From Echinarachnius parma (lineage: Eukaryota; Echinodermata; Echinoidea; Clypeasteroida; Echinarachniidae): a stretch of DNA of 64,000 bases. Each line of letters starts with the position of its first letter. Position 1 is the stretch's first letter. Below, in pieces: positions 1-13,448 of this stretch. The DNA lies in assembly GCA_037951105.1 (NCBI GenBank), contig JBAMJV010008959.1:62001-126000 (forward strand). Direction: 5' to 3'. Under the pieces are notes generated by a model that ran no database searches, was not told where the DNA came from, and worked only from the letters and a program-made list of their open reading frames with translations. Made by a program: the position numbers and the translations under genes.

Positions 1-131
1 ATGTTCAAACAATAGATCATACGCGTATCTCTCATGTTTCTTGTCCGATTTTGATAAACTTTTCACTAATGATTTCTCTCATTCGCCTTATTCGGTAGAA
101 TAATATCTAAATTTGGCCTGGATGATCAAGA
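1..131. repeat. Truncated TTAA-family C copy
   Basis: Similar to 30,380-30,490 (shared TTTCTTGTCCGATTTTGAT and ATTTTCACCAATGAT-like words). Cut by the window edge. Confidence 0.6.
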
Positions 132-182
132 GTCCCGTCTTTTCATTTACCTCGCGAATCTTCAGTGTGCTACTTCACCTTG

Positions 183-562
183 TTAAAGGGACTTAGGAAC
201 ATTGTCCAAATCCTCAAAATCCAATTGGAATTCTAGCAGTTCCCTCATACCTTGTTGTATTGTATTAACAATAAACGCATGGGACAGGTTTCGGTTTTTC
301 AAATTTCCATTTCGTTCAAAAGTTATACGATTGAAGTGTTTAGATGTTAAATTGTCTACGGGATAATTTAAGTCGTGTATACAAAGTAAGTGCAATGAGT
401 AAGTGAATATCATTTTGCATTTTTGCTCATTTCTTGGCCAAATAACATCCAATTAACCTGAAATGTTCACACATTACTTTGCCATCATATCACACCAATA
501 CACATTGTATTAACCACGCATCACTTTTTGCACTAATCAACAAAGTTACTAGATCCCTTTAA
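183..562. repeat. TTAA-family B element
   Basis: TIR element bounded by TTAA: left TTAAAGGGACTTAGGAACAT, right AAAGTTACTAGATCCCTTTAA-like (reverse complement of the left with a few changes). Related copies at 1,879-2,238, 20,839-21,228, 42,430-42,626 and 62,718-63,755. No transposase ORF, so non-autonomous. TTAA targets suggest piggyBac or Kolobok superfamilies. Confidence 0.8.
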
Positions 563-1334
563 GTTGTTTCTCATGATGTACATAATTATAGTCATTTCAT
601 CACGTACTCTCTTCCCTATCTGTGCTTCTTATTTGCCTTCCTTCTTCCTTTTATTTATGCAATATTCGCTCTTTTCACCGCGCTTCTCTATTATCCCCTT
701 TCCCTAAATTTATCTTCAATTTTATTTCCCTCTTTTCTGTTTTCTCGTATAGTGAAATAATAAACACTGCGTAAATCTCCCGAGCATTGCTATGCATGCG
801 TCGCCTGAATGAAATCTCAATAGCAATTGAGAAAGAAACGTAAAATAGAGAAAGTATTATCCTATATAGATGCAATGTTATTCTCCCAGGAATGAAGTTG
901 CATGGAGTTTTGGAATTTGTATCCACACTTCATGACATTGATGCCCTACTCTCAACCCGTCTTATGTGGGGGTGGGAGGGGGCAGGGGGGGGGGGGGGTG
1001 GGGGTTGAAAAGGGCGTTGAATTACTTGTCCATTTTGCTGTGACTCCTAACCAAAATTTTACCAATTTGTCGATAGTTAAAAATTACATAATACTAGGCT
1101 TACATTTCTTATATTTCCCGTTTAATTTGTATAAATATTATTCCCGTATAGCTCTTTGTTGTGTCTTCCTCAGTTTTTGTTATGGAAAGGAATTATGTAA
1201 TTTCAAACAATTAAATGGAATTTGGTGAAAGAAATATGTTGGACCGTTACGGGTTAAACACAACTGCAATAAGCAAAGGGGAGGGGGTTCTAATCCCCCG
1301 ATTGGCGTCAACTTGTGCTAGTGCTAGTGGGCGT
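563..1334. other. No gene seen
   Basis: AT-rich sequence with a G-run at ~985-998. No coding or repeat signal I can support. Confidence 0.5.
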
Positions 1335-1706
1335 GGTGTGGACGTGGTGTGGCAATATTGGTAGAGCGCGTGCCTTCCAATCGTGAGATCCCGAGTTCGA
1401 ACCCAAGGTATGCCCATCGCGATTTTCCTTCAGCAAGAACATTTATGCACATTATGTTACTGCTCTCGACCAAGGTGTATACATAAATGGGTACTCGGAA
1501 GGATGGAACGGAGTTACTTATATAGCACTGTGTGCACCTACGAGGTTGCCTAGCTGGAATGCTCCCCATGGAGTGGAAAATGTGTATTTTGTGTGCTGGA
1601 TTGAGTGCAGTATGTATCCGATAACCAGGGTAATAAAAGTGATGCGCCGCGAGCGTCGGAAGACGGAACGTGCGCTATATAAATAGCCACCATTTTTATT
1701 ATTTAT
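1335..1706 (+). mobile_element. tRNA-derived SINE
   Basis: Head resembles a tRNA promoter: A-box-like ATTGGTAGAGCGC, loop CTTCCAA, B-box GAGTTCGAACCC (1,358-1,405). The 3' body ends in GCGCTATATAAATAGCCACC followed by a short ATT-rich tail (ATTTTTATTATTTAT), as in SINEs of marine animals. It does not fold as a complete functional tRNA. Confidence 0.75.
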
Positions 1707-1878
1707 ATACATAAAGGTTTTTTATGTTTTACATATTGTATGATTCCTTTGAACTTAATAGATAAATATAATAATAAATTATGCATCATAAAAATGAATG
1801 TTCCTCATATTGACATGATTAACCACACCATCCCATCCCATTTGACATCAAAGTTATATTCGCATTATATATACATAC

Positions 1879-2238
1879 TTTGTTGACATGTGCAGAAAGT
1901 GATCAATGGTTGATGCAATGTGTATTGTGATGTGATATGTCAACTACGAAATGTATGAAAATTTCAAGTTAAATAGATGTTGGCAGAGTAATGAGTGAAA
2001 ATGCAAAGTGATCGATATTTGCTAACTCATTGCATTGACTTTGTACATAGTAATAACTATCCAGTAGATAGTTATAAATCTGAACATTTCAACCATACAC
2101 TTATCTTTATAACGGAAGAGAAATTTAGACAAATGAAAACCAGTTCCATGCTTCTATTGGTAACCCAAATGAAATAGAGAACCGCTAGAGTTCCAAGTAA
2201 GTTTTGAGGATTTTGACAATGTTACTAGATCCCTTTAA
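1879..2238. repeat. TTAA-family B element (5'-trimmed copy)
   Basis: Begins inside the left arm at ACTTTGTTGACATG and ends at ...GTTACTAGATCCCTTTAA; opposite orientation to the 183-562 copy. Confidence 0.75.
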
Positions 2239-2535
2239 TAATTGCTTCTGAATACTTACATACTTAGCCTACTTACTGTATTTTGTATCTCAAAACACAT
2301 GAAACCTACGAATCTATCAATAGACAAGACCCTCACACGCCCACACACTGACACCGGATCCTCATCAAGCTATTAATACTACCTTCGGTTGAACGGTTGA
2401 AGAGCTAACCGACATGATCCGTTTATAATCAAGTAATGATCGCTGATTGATCCTGGAAGATTCGCGTTCTAATGCAGTAACATCGTTTGGAAACAGGTTA
2501 CGTTGCAATTGAAGTGTAACGATGATACGTTTATG

Positions 2536-2909
2536 CATAGGCGTACCCGGGGGGGGGGGGGGGTTGACCCCCCCCCCCCCCCCCCCTCTTTCAACTTGTA
2601 GCCGGTCTCGAGACAACATTTTAGCGGTCTCGACCACCATTACCGATGGTCTTGCCTTCTAAAATTGCGACAAATCCTGGTCTCGACCTCGAAAATGTTG
2701 AAAATTCTCGGTCTCGGCCTAGAAATTTTTAGACCGATCCTGGTCTCGACCTCGAAATTTGTTGACCGGTCCTTGTCTTGGCCTTGAAAATTTTGAAGGT
2801 ACTTGGTCTCGGCTTCGAAAATTGTCTACGACTACCCCCCCCCCCCCCCCCCCCCCCGACACCCCCCCCCCCCCCCTCCCCCCTTTAAAAAATCCTAGGT
2901 ACGCCTCGA
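2536..2909. mobile_element. hAT-like element with poly-G/C and GGTCTCG repeats
   Basis: Ends CATAGGCGTACCC... and ...GGTACGCCTCG match the family at 62,797-63,482. The interior has long G and C runs (2,550-2,586; 2,837-2,883) and about six 45-55-bp units of the form GGTCTCGACCTCGAAAA. No clear TSD in this copy. Confidence 0.65.
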
Positions 2910-3290
2910 CTAACCTTAGTAAGGGGAATTCATCGACCAAATGAGTTCATAATTCTTTATACTGTCTACTACAGGAACTGAAATTTAGAATTCAAATCAT
3001 TTTCAGAATACACCCCCAGGTCTAAATGCCCATTTTAAAACTGGTTTAAACCTCGCTTAAATTAGACCACTAACTAAACCCGATTTCAGATGTACGGGCC
3101 GTCAAGTTCTTTCAAGCTTGGTACTTTAACAAGTTTGCCCGATATTTACAAGTTGAATGTCAGCATATTTTGTCTGTTCCATATGAAATTCTTAGTCGGG
3201 TTATTCTAAACCCCTCAAAAAAAGTTCGGAAACTCAAGTTTGATCGATCATATCTCTCGTATTTTTTAATAAGCATATTCGAAATTGGTG

Positions 3291-4532
3291 TCACAATAAA
3301 GCCTCATTATATACCTTTCAAACGGTGCATTATGTGTAGTGATTATGCAATTGGGGCGATTGCAGTAGCCCAGAGAATAGGGGGAGGCAGGAAGTGAAAT
3401 GTCGCAAAATGGCTCAATGCATTTAATTTACGAGTGCATGACTGTGCTGACCAGTTTTTTGAAAGTTCACTTTCTATTGAATACTGCCACCCTTTCCATT
3501 CATCAAAATCATTGGAATTTGATACTATTTTAATGGAAATTATCTTTTCATTACGATGGCATATTGATCGTAATGATTAGGCAAATGTGTTGTGCGCAGC
3601 AAACCGGAATATGGAGATGGGTCGAGTGTGAAATCAGACAAAAAATATGGAGTTGACAAAAATTCAGAGCGTTGCATTTTTTTCGAGCTTTTGGGAGGAT
3701 TTTTTTAATAGCATTTCAAATGAAATATTCATGATTCAAATTGATATCACCGGAAAGCCTAACAACTCTACTGTATTAAAATGTGACATTTATAATGATT
3801 TTTGTAAAGGGCGGCTGCAGGGAGATGAATGTGGGGGAGCCTCAAAAGTGACCCATTTCAAAACGCTCTGATTTGTTGTCGGTATCTTGTACCATTGTGT
3901 GGAGGATGTAATGCGACTTGAATGAGTTGGCCAAACGCATGAATAGTGACTCAGTTGTGCCTTGAAATCAGAGCGTTTTGAAATGGGTCACTTTTGAGGC
4001 TCCCCCACATTCATCTCCCTGCAGCCGCCCTTTACTAAAATCATTATAAATTTTACATTTTCATACAGAAGAGTTGTTGGGCTTTTCAATTTGAATCATG
4101 AATATTTTATTTGAAATGCTAAAATATCCTCCCAAAAGCTCGAAAAAAATGCAACGCTCTGATTTTGTGTCAACTCCATATCTTTTTGTTTGATTTCACA
4201 CTCGACCCATCTCCATATTCCGGTTCGCTGCACACACCCCATTTGCATAATCCTTACGATTAATATGCCATCGTAATGAAGAGATCATTTCCATTAAAAT
4301 GGTATCAAATTCCAATGATTTTGATGAATGGAAAGGGTGGCAGTATTCAATAGAAAGTGAACTTTTAAAAAACAGGTCAGCACAGTCATGCACTCGTAAA
4401 GTAAATGCATTGAGCCATTTTGCGACATTTCACTTCCTGCCTCCCACTATTCTACTACTGCAATCGCCCCAATTGCATGATCACTACACATAATGCACCG
4501 TTTGAAAGGTATATAATGAGGCTTTATTGTGA
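3291..4532. repeat. Long inverted repeat (foldback), arms ~570-585 bp
   Basis: Left arm 3,291-3,875 and right arm 3,965-4,532 are reverse complements with scattered mismatches; ~89-bp loop. Outer pairing TCACAATAAAGC / GCTTTATTGTGA, inner pairing AACGCTCTGATTT / AAATCAGAGCGTT. Related single-arm sequence occurs near 33,100-33,735. ORFs in the arms are short and mirror each other, so I call no gene. Confidence 0.9.
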
Positions 4533-4682
4533 GGCTTTATTTGTAGGTTATTCACAGGTCCAGGTTTTATGTATTTTATTATTTTAAGCCCTGATACAAG
4601 AACAAGATATATATAATTATATCAAGGTAAATTCAATGGGACCGAGGTGCTCGTTATAACGAGGTTTCACTGTAATAAGTAC

Positions 4683-4850
4683 AGTAATTTATTCTTAAAA
4701 TTAATACATAGGCACACAAACTCACACAGGCATACACACCCACACATATTCACACACGCACACACACATACATTAGTTGAGGACAGTCACATGCACACAC
4801 AAATACATTAGTTGACGCCAGTCACATGCACACACAAATACCATCATTCG
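4683..4850. repeat. Minisatellite, left part
   Basis: CA-rich units ending ACACACAAATACATTAGTTGACG-like. Same unit resumes at 6,311. Confidence 0.8.
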
Positions 4851-5067
4851 TTATGGAGTGGTCACACGATACTTGCGACGACCTGCAACAGCTTGCGATT
4901 GGTCACGTGCACATATGAAAGGCGGATTTTGCCAAAGTCTGTAATACATCACCGCCCTGTACAAACTCACTGCAGATGTACAATATAAACACTCACAAAA
5001 TGTTCCGCAATTCAAGGATGAGCGTTAATATCTCTCTGCTCTTATATTGATATGGTCTTGATGCACA

Positions 5068-5200
5068 AATTACTACTATTACTACTACTACTACTTCTAC
5101 TACTACTAATAATAATAATAATTATAATAGTAATATTGTTAATTATAATAATAATATTATTTAATAGTAATTAATAATAATAGTAGTTCGTATTATATAG
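5068..5200. repeat. ACT/ATT microsatellite
   Basis: Degenerate trinucleotide runs (ACT)n then (AAT)n leading into TATATAGCGCCTATAATAGC, a SINE-tail-like motif. Confidence 0.8.
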
Positions 5201-5687
5201 CGCCTATAATAGCCTCTAAGCGTCACACCCGCATTGTACACATCCTCTACTCCCTGAGGAGCATGCTAGCGGTGGGTTCCCTATTGGTGCACCAAGCTTA
5301 TATGAAATTAGCCTGAGTATGGAGCCATAGCAAAGACAAATGTTGCAAAATATAAACATAGGACGTGGTGCAAGCTTTTGGCTCTTAATTAGCTCATACA
5401 AAGACCTCCAATAGGCCAAATATAAATTACCGCGGTAAACAAGGTAGAAAAACAACAAAAATAATAACTGTGGGACATGAAAGAGAATCGTGGGCCCAAA
5501 GAGCGCAAGAGCCGAGACCCCCCACACCCCCCCCCCCCCCCCCCCCTCCCATTCGATCGTTGTCATGTGGATGCCAATCCCAATAATGATAATACAAATC
5601 TGTCGGTTGAACACCTCCCTTTCATTATTGGTAAGGGTATGTAATGAGAATAAATAACTTTTGATGAAAAGCAGAAATATCTAGAGG

Positions 5688-5854
5688 CTTGCCTGGAGTA
5701 TTCAGGATAAATCATTGTCTACCAAACCATGCATCGTTGCCATGGATACGATTTCAATAGGTCACCGCATGCGACGAGACTTGCCTGAAGTATTCAGGAT
5801 TAAGTATTGTCTACCAAACCATGAATATTTGCCATGGATGCAATTTCAATAGGT
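5688..5854. repeat. Tandem duplication, ~90-bp period
   Basis: CTTGCCTGGAGTATTCAGGA... and CTTGCCTGAAGTATTCAGGA... repeat with ~85% identity by eye. Confidence 0.75.
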
Positions 5855-6310
5855 CAATAGGGTGAGATGAAGCCACCGCAATAACCGCAATCACCGCAAT
5901 CACCTTGCTCTTTCTCTCTCTCTTCTATTGTTTTGATCGCAACGGATTTTGAACCGACTTTTTGATGTTCAAAAACCTTGCGACAAGACTTGCGACGGGA
6001 ACCTGCCGTCGCAAGAGGACACACGGCGCATGCGTTCCTCGTGACCAGTCGTGCTATTGTTCGATCGACAACCCAAAACCAGGCTTATGATGCTTATTAA
6101 GCACGGTAAATAACATGTTAGGTTTACTTTAGCCTAAATGTAATACATACAACCTATTTATGGCTATAATGGGAATAATACCGAATTTATTACGATATTT
6201 GCATTCTGATGTAACGTCTAGTTATTTCGAACATGATCGGCCCTTCATAAGTTCTATTGTCTTGTTGCAGGCTGTTGCAGGTCGTCACAAGTCTCGTGTG
6301 CCCACTCCAT

Positions 6311-6880
6311 TAACAACAGTCACATGCACACACAAATACATTACATGTAGTTGACGACACAGTCACACGCACACACAAATACATTAGTTGACGACAGTCA
6401 CATGCACACACATTACATTAGTTAACGACACAGTCACATGCACACACAAATACATTACATGTAGTTGACGACACAGTAACACGTACACACAAATACATTA
6501 GTTGACGAGTCACATGCACACACAAATACCGTCATTAGTTAACGACACAGTCACATGAACACACAAATACATTACATGTAGTTGACGACACAGTCACAGT
6601 CACACACAAATACATTAGTTGACGACAGTCACATGCACACACAAATACATTAGTTAACGAAAGTCACATGCACACACAAATACATTACATGAAGTTGACG
6701 ACACAGTCACAGTCACACACAAATACATTAGTTGACAACACAGTCACACGCACACACAAATACATTAGTTAACGACACAGTCACATGCACACACAAATAC
6801 ATTACATGTAGTTGACGACACAGTCACACACAAATACATTAGTTGATGACACAGTCAAACATTCCCCCCAAAGATAAATC
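6311..6880. repeat. Minisatellite, right part
   Basis: About 14 variable units built from CAGTCACATGCACACACAAA + TACATTACATGTAGTTGACG. Units vary in length (30-45 bp) and run without unique spacers. Confidence 0.9.
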
Positions 6881-9235
6881 AATAAATAAACAAAACAAAC
6901 AAACAAACATACAGCTCACATATACAAACGCACAGAAGAATCAAACAATATGTTCCCATGGGCAACCTTAGAACTAATGTTTTATGTTTAGAATACTTGG
7001 GCACTAAAAACATCACATTTAATTATTTCAGAAATAAAGAAAAATTTAGATGGATTAGACAAAGGAAGGAAAAACGGACAAAGATTATGACAGAAGTTGA
7101 ATACTCAGGGTTTAAAGTTGTGTTTATTTACATCATACAACATGTATTATATTACAACATTCATCATATAAATATAATTTACATATACAGAAATACGAAT
7201 AAAGAGAAAACAGTTACATTAAAAAGAATTATGTTTCGTAAACTGATTCAAAGCAGTGTATTTTAGACATGAATATATGTTTTAAGTAATTATAAAGTAG
7301 GGTGCATTTAACGTTTAAAATCAATCCATTAACAGTGAGACCAACTAGCATTCAACATGTGGTCAGTTGAGAAAGAGAGAAGCACTTACAACCTAGTCCC
7401 TTTGTTTTTACTTCAGAGATAATCATGTTTTAACCCATCAAGGACAAGAGCTATTTTAAGGCAAAATTGATCATTGTTTTCCTCTACAAATTGGCAACTC
7501 CTAAATTTTGTTGACCGATCAATGACATTAAGTAATGACCGTTTAAGACAAATATGAAGTGACTTTGCCGCAAAGTTGCCAATTTGAACGCCAATATCTG
7601 TTTTGAAAATATCACAATGTGTTGCCAATTTAAGGATTTTTCTAAAGTATAGTGATTTACGCAATAATAAAAATCATTCAAAAATAACTAATGCAGCAAG
7701 AGTAACAAAATAGGGCTCTAAAAATAGAGGAATTTATACTTTCTTCCAGTACACTTCACATAACTAGTTTTCTTCTTGTTTATGTGTAGGACTACCAAAC
7801 CACAAATATGTGGGCCTTAGGCACTGATGGGGTCTGAAAGCCATGTAAAAACGTATGTACATGTAGCTCTCTTTTTGTGGAATGTTCCAAAAATAAGAAA
7901 ATCTCAGGACGCTCAGACGTACAAAGTGGTATGCGTAACTCGCCCCATTATTTCAAAGCCTGTAAATAAGATTACTAATGTCTTGATTAAATGAATGAAT
8001 TGATCAATTATTCAACAACAAAGTTCTAGCCTAATACACATATAGCTTGCACACAATCCAGACTCCTAAATAAGTTTGCATTATTGTTAAGAGTCAAATT
8101 ATTTTTGTCACTATCGCAATCCTACATATTGAGTGTTTTGACGTTTGACACTATAGAAGTTTAAAGAAAACACAATCATGAATTGTTTTGGGCATTTATA
8201 TTGCCCAATAGCTTGAAAGTTTGATATACAAAATAGCATTATGATCTTTCATGCTCTCAACAAAAAGTCATATTGTTATTCAAACAATTTCTTTTTGTTG
8301 TAACTATTTCAAATATATGTGACTGGAAAAGGTTTGATCAAACATTTAATTATTGATTTAAAACTTCTTAAAATTGAATTCATATATATAATCCTGTTTG
8401 TGAAGTGGCAGATTGAGATATACATGTATCATTGTATCATAAAGAGTAACAATGAAATTGTTTACACTCTAACGCTGTTTAACATATTGGAACTCAAACA
8501 TGATTACAGAAATAAAACACATACATGCAACAAATCCTAGAAAATACACTGCCAAATAAATAACTGTCCTAATGAACACTGTATTACATCATATAATAAA
8601 TCATGACCATAAAAGATGCCATATTAAGTGCATGGAACCCCTATTTCCTCCGGTCTCATTTTTTCGAATTTGTCATATTTTTATTTTTATATCAATCTCT
8701 AAATTTATATTTTAATCAAAGGGCTTAGCTGTAAGTACAAACAAAAATCTTTTAATTTATCAAAAAATTCAGCAATAAGTGAAACCTAGAAATAAAATTA
8801 GTCTAGCTACCATGTGTCTATAAAACAATTCAATTACTTTTGGGATTCTGTTAATTTTCAATCATCCAATTTCACTACTTTTGCTCTTAATTTTTCTCTA
8901 TGATGTGGTAACCTTTTCTCCACCTGATAATGCACTCACAATATGGGACAGACTTCCACCATAAGACATAGGGGATATCAACAAGGAATAGGGTTTTGAA
9001 GTACCGGTACATTACTTTTCTCAGATTGTTTTCATCTACATGCATTCTGTATAAGAGAATTGTTTGAATCTATTCTCAGATTTTGAGCTACTTTCTGCAA
9101 AAGAGATATTATTTAAAATGCGTACAGCGATAACAGGAGACTTGCAGAGGGTGAATTCAAATTATGCCAATCAACTAGATTTTGCATCTTTCAGACAGGT
9201 TACCTTAAGCTATATTCTTTTCTTTTTTTTTTTCT
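6881..9235. other. No gene seen
   Basis: AT-rich non-coding sequence. ORFs of up to 102 codons lack conserved composition. Short TTGCCAATTT inverted words near 7,490-7,630 are the only local structure. Confidence 0.5.
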
Positions 9236-10015
9236 ATATTTCACACCATCTATCTTTGAACATACAGAACATGCATAATGAACGTATCTAAAAGACCAGC
9301 AGCCCATAGAAACCACTTATCATGAATCAAATTGGTGGCCTTTACGGACTGGTTTGGCAGTATTGTATGCATCCACCCCCTCCATCTCTGAACATAACAG
9401 AATGACATAGATAAAGAACCTATAAAGAATCTATAAATGCCAAAAGCCATTAGAGACCACTCATCAAGAAGGTGGCCTTTTGGCTGTTCATATGTATCAA
9501 ACGTTTTTGTTTTTGAATATAAAGAATGGCATAGATAATGGTACCGTCTATAAAACAAGCAGCCCATATCGACCACTTTTCATGAATCAATGTGGTGGCT
9601 TTTACATACAGGTTTGGCAGTATAGTATTTTCCCACCCCCTCTATCCCTGAACAAACATAACATACAAATGTGTTCCAGTCTAAAAGACCAGTAGCCCAT
9701 ATAGACGACTTATCAAGAAGGTGGCCTTTACATACAGGTTTGGCTGTTCATATGATCCACCCCCCCCCCCCTATTTCTGAACATACAGAACAACATACAT
9801 AATGAACCTGTCTATAAAAGCCAACAGCCCATAAAGAGCACCTATCAAGAAGGTGGTCTTCATACACAGGTTTATATTTATCCAACTTCTGACTCTGAAC
9901 CTACAGAATGACATAGAACCTGTCTATAAAGATCACTGTTCGTGAATCAATGAGGTGGTCTTTACAGACAGGTTTTTCTGTATGTATATATCTGCCTTCT
10001 CGTCATCAAACTTGC
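9236..10015. repeat. ~130-bp tandem array downstream of IFT52
   Basis: Six or so degenerate units with AGCCCATAGARACCACTTATC, AAGGTGGCCTTTACATACAG, GGTTTGGCAGT and CATACAGAAYGACATA blocks. Ends ~50 bp from the IFT52 stop codon, so it probably falls in or next to the 3'UTR. Related CCTGTCTATAAAGACCAC sequence occurs in two IFT52 introns. Confidence 0.85.
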
Positions 10016-10062
10016 AGAATGGTGGAGATGAACATTCATCCAATCGTAGTCCAGTAATTTAA

Positions 10063-10089
10063 TCACATGACTTCATCATCACCGTCCTC
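10063..10089 (-). CDS. IFT52: IFT52 coding exon 13 (stop codon)
   Basis: Eight acidic codons (EDGDDEVM) and TGA after an AACAACAG acceptor. In phase with exon 12. The tail is not conserved, so support comes from splice signals and from the total length matching the family. I saw no AATAAA in the ~800 bp downstream. Confidence 0.78.
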   Translation of the reverse strand, partial: EDGDDEVM

Positions 10090-13000
10090 CTGTTGTTAGA
10101 GAGAGAAAGAAAAGATATTACATACAACATTTTATGATTTGTATCATACGTGAAATCAGGGCCCCTTTGCATAAACTTTTGTTGTAAGTGTCCAATTATT
10201 GTAACTAGTATGTCAACAGCCAATCAGCATGGAGCATTGCAGCTGTTGCCATGGTAGTTACAATTTGACACCAACAACTATTGCAAATGTTTCATGAAAT
10301 GGGGACCTGGTCTTCTGTTTTGATTTTGTAGTCATTTTGAGGCAGCAAGGTACATAAAAAGAAGGATATATGTAATTAAAGGGATAGTTGAGTATAACAA
10401 CAACAAAAATTTGTGAGATGATGAAAAACTGACTATCAAATTTGAAACATACAACTTTAATGACAGAATAAACTTTATTTGAACAAAATCGGTTCCAAAA
10501 CGGCCGAAATATCCATAAACATATTTTTTTTCAAAAATTCTTCACAAGGGGATATTTTGACTTTTTAGAAAAATTTAAAAAAATGCTTAAATGCTTAAAA
10601 ATCTGAATAGGTTTTTAAAAAGTTGTTGATATCTCTATTGAATCATTATTTTAACAAAACATTAAATGCACAATTTTGTGTGAAAAATGGCTAAAACCAA
10701 TTATTTTTTTAGAGAGCGCCCTCTTGAGTTGTAATGGCTCTTTTTGAATGATAACAGGGGTTTTACTTAGTCGTTTGTAATTGTGTATACTTTACGAGCA
10801 TGGTGAATTTATAACTATTATTTTGTACTGTAATGGTGCAGGTTTGGGTTACTAAAGTTAAGTTTGACCAATACTCAACTATCCCTTTAATGTCTGCGTA
10901 AAAACAGAATTCAATAGATAATACTTTGAAGAGTAGGGTTTAGGGTACACCACATAGAATTTTTTTTTTTTTGGAGGAGTGGTGGTCCTAATATTTAATT
11001 TAATTTACATATCGTACATTAGTGTGTTGAATTAGTTTGAAATAACTATAGCATCGTATTTTTTGTGCACATTCAGGACATGAGAGGACAAATTGAAATA
11101 AAACAAAAACATATTAACAAAACAGAGATTAAATATCAATAGTGATACTGTCAAGTACATGTATGTCTGCATGGTGGCCAGTACATCAAGAGTTATTTCT
11201 GAATGTTGACTGAAAATCATTCATTATTTTCTAACTACATGTATGTGACTTCAAGTGATATGCATCTTTGTGTTACATCATCACAACTTTTTTCAAAGCT
11301 TTGACACCGTACAAATGCAGTAAAGCATAATTTTATCACACTGCATTAATTGCAAACTAATTCCATTGTAATCTATAAACAACGAGCTTACCTGATTGAG
11401 TTTCTTGAATTCCACAACCTGGGTGAAGACGTACTCCAGGATGTGTTTGGCGTCTCTCGAATCGGCGGGAAGCTTTTGGTTGATGCCCAAGATATCTCCA
11501 CACTCCCTCACGTAGTACTCCAAATCATCATCGGTACCTGAAATAATCAAGAATATGTTGGTAGCGGTACATGGACAGTATAATGAATACCTCAGTATTT
11601 CAAATATTTTACCTCGTAAATTTAAGGGAGAATTGTGTTACAGAACTTAAAACACATTTTGGTTGATCCCTATTCTACACTCCCTCACATAGTACTCAAA
11701 ATCATCATCAGTACCTGAAATAATTAACCAGCATTTTGTTGGGTGAGAGTAAAGCCTGGCGCAGACAGAGCCAACTCGACCCGATCCGACTGGTTTTCAG
11801 TCAGGCTAGAGTCAGTTTCGCTCAGTCGGAGCCGATCCAACATGTCGAATCGGCCTCAAATGACCTCCGACTGGCACTTGACTGGAAAAATCGGAGTCCT
11901 GAGGCAGCGCATACTGAGTTAATCAGGCTGAAAACCAGTCGGATCGGGTCGAGTCGGCTCTGTCTGCGCCGGGCTTAAGATGACATAAGTTGATTTTGGC
12001 TAGATTATGTTCTGCATACCATCTTGTAGGTTGAAGCCTTCTCTATGTGATGTCCAATGTTCAGATAACAATTATTGCTAATTCATCAATAATATCTTTG
12101 ACTTATTCCAATTTTAGAGAAAGGAAGCAGGTAAAATCTTAACAGGAAAAACTTGTCGCATGATTAAACGTTTTAACCGAGCAGCAAAGCATTGACTTCA
12201 GTTCATTTGAGGCTCTCTTCATGGGCAAAAAATTGCAAAACATAGGTAGCTGATTAACATAAGGAATGCATAAATTACCAGAAGGGAAAGGTTAGTATCG
12301 CCTTTCATAAACTGGGTCCTAGACATGACAGCTATATCTTCACAATGGTCATTACACTTTGGAGACATTTACCTTAACTTTGATCTTTTATACATACATG
12401 TATATGACGCACTAAGATTTGCTACTCACATTTGTTGGTGATCTGCGCAAGCCTGGCCTTCTCCGACGAGAAGGACTCGTCAAGGTCAAAGAGATCCAGG
12501 GATGGAGGGGGCAACTCGTGGAACGCAGGAGGGAACACCTAGGCAAATAAGGATGAAAAGTTTCTCATTAATTTAAATTCAATTTCAATTAAGTTCATTT
12601 GGCAAACTAAAAAAAAATGAATAAATCAACTAATGTATGTTTTATTAATCATCGCAGGGCCGCCTCTGGGAAGCAGCATGCATGTGCTTGTGTTTTAGGC
12701 CCCAATACAGTAAATTAAAGAAAATTAAATGGCATGCAAAAGGTTACATACAGTACATGTATATAGCAACAGCTTACAAGGTATATCACACTCATACACA
12801 CAATCACACAGGATAGGAAAGATGAGAGTAAATAGAGGGGGTCCAATCAATATGGATAACATTTCTGAAATGAACATGTTTATACATTTTACAGTAAAGA
12901 CTGTACCAAATTTAGTTGGTAAATGTTTGATGAATGTTCAATACAGGTCTCAACTTACGGCTGGTTGCAGTGGTGGGAGGGGCACCTCAAACTGTGGCTG

Positions 13001-13349
13001 GATCAGAGCAAGGGGTTCGTGTTTCACGCTCAGCGAATCATAGGCTCTGCGGAACGGGCGGATAAAAATGGGGGATTCAAAATGAATGCAAGCAACCATA
13101 CAAACAGAATACAGTCATACAGGTCCTGTATTTAAGAAACATACTACCCAAGAGAAAATGTGGTCTTTGCAAGCACGTGTTCTCTAAAGACAGGTTTATT
13201 AAGATGCAAACTGCTTCAATTGAATTAAGTTGGTATTTATCGACAGGTATTCTTTATAAACAGGTGGCCACTAGAGCAGGGTTGACTGTAATAGTTAACC
13301 ATTTTACTTTCTAAGAATGACTTTCACTTCCTATGAGTGCAAATACTTG

Positions 13350-13397
<48 letters not shown>

Positions 13398-13414
13398 CCA
13401 CCACCACCACCACC

Positions 13415-13448
<34 letters not shown>

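Larger units (their letters stand above)
4854..6309. mobile_element. TIR DNA element inserted in the minisatellite
   Basis: TIRs of ~40 bp with few mismatches: TGGAGTGGTCACACGATACT... and the complement of ...GTCTCGTGTGCCCACTCCA. Flanking TTA on both sides could be a 3-bp TSD, which would fit PIF/Harbinger, but that is inference. Contains an ATT/ACT microsatellite, a G/C run and a local duplication (5,688-5,854); no transposase seen. Confidence 0.75.

Noticed and set aside
1348..1410. Functional tRNA-Gly gene
   Set aside because: A and B boxes are present but the acceptor stem does not pair and a SINE body follows directly.
3647..4493. Paired ORFs of 64-75 codons on opposite strands
   Set aside because: They are the two arms of the long inverted repeat read in each direction.
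6311..6880. CRISPR-like array
   Set aside because: Direct repeats without unique spacers, variable unit length, metazoan context: a minisatellite.
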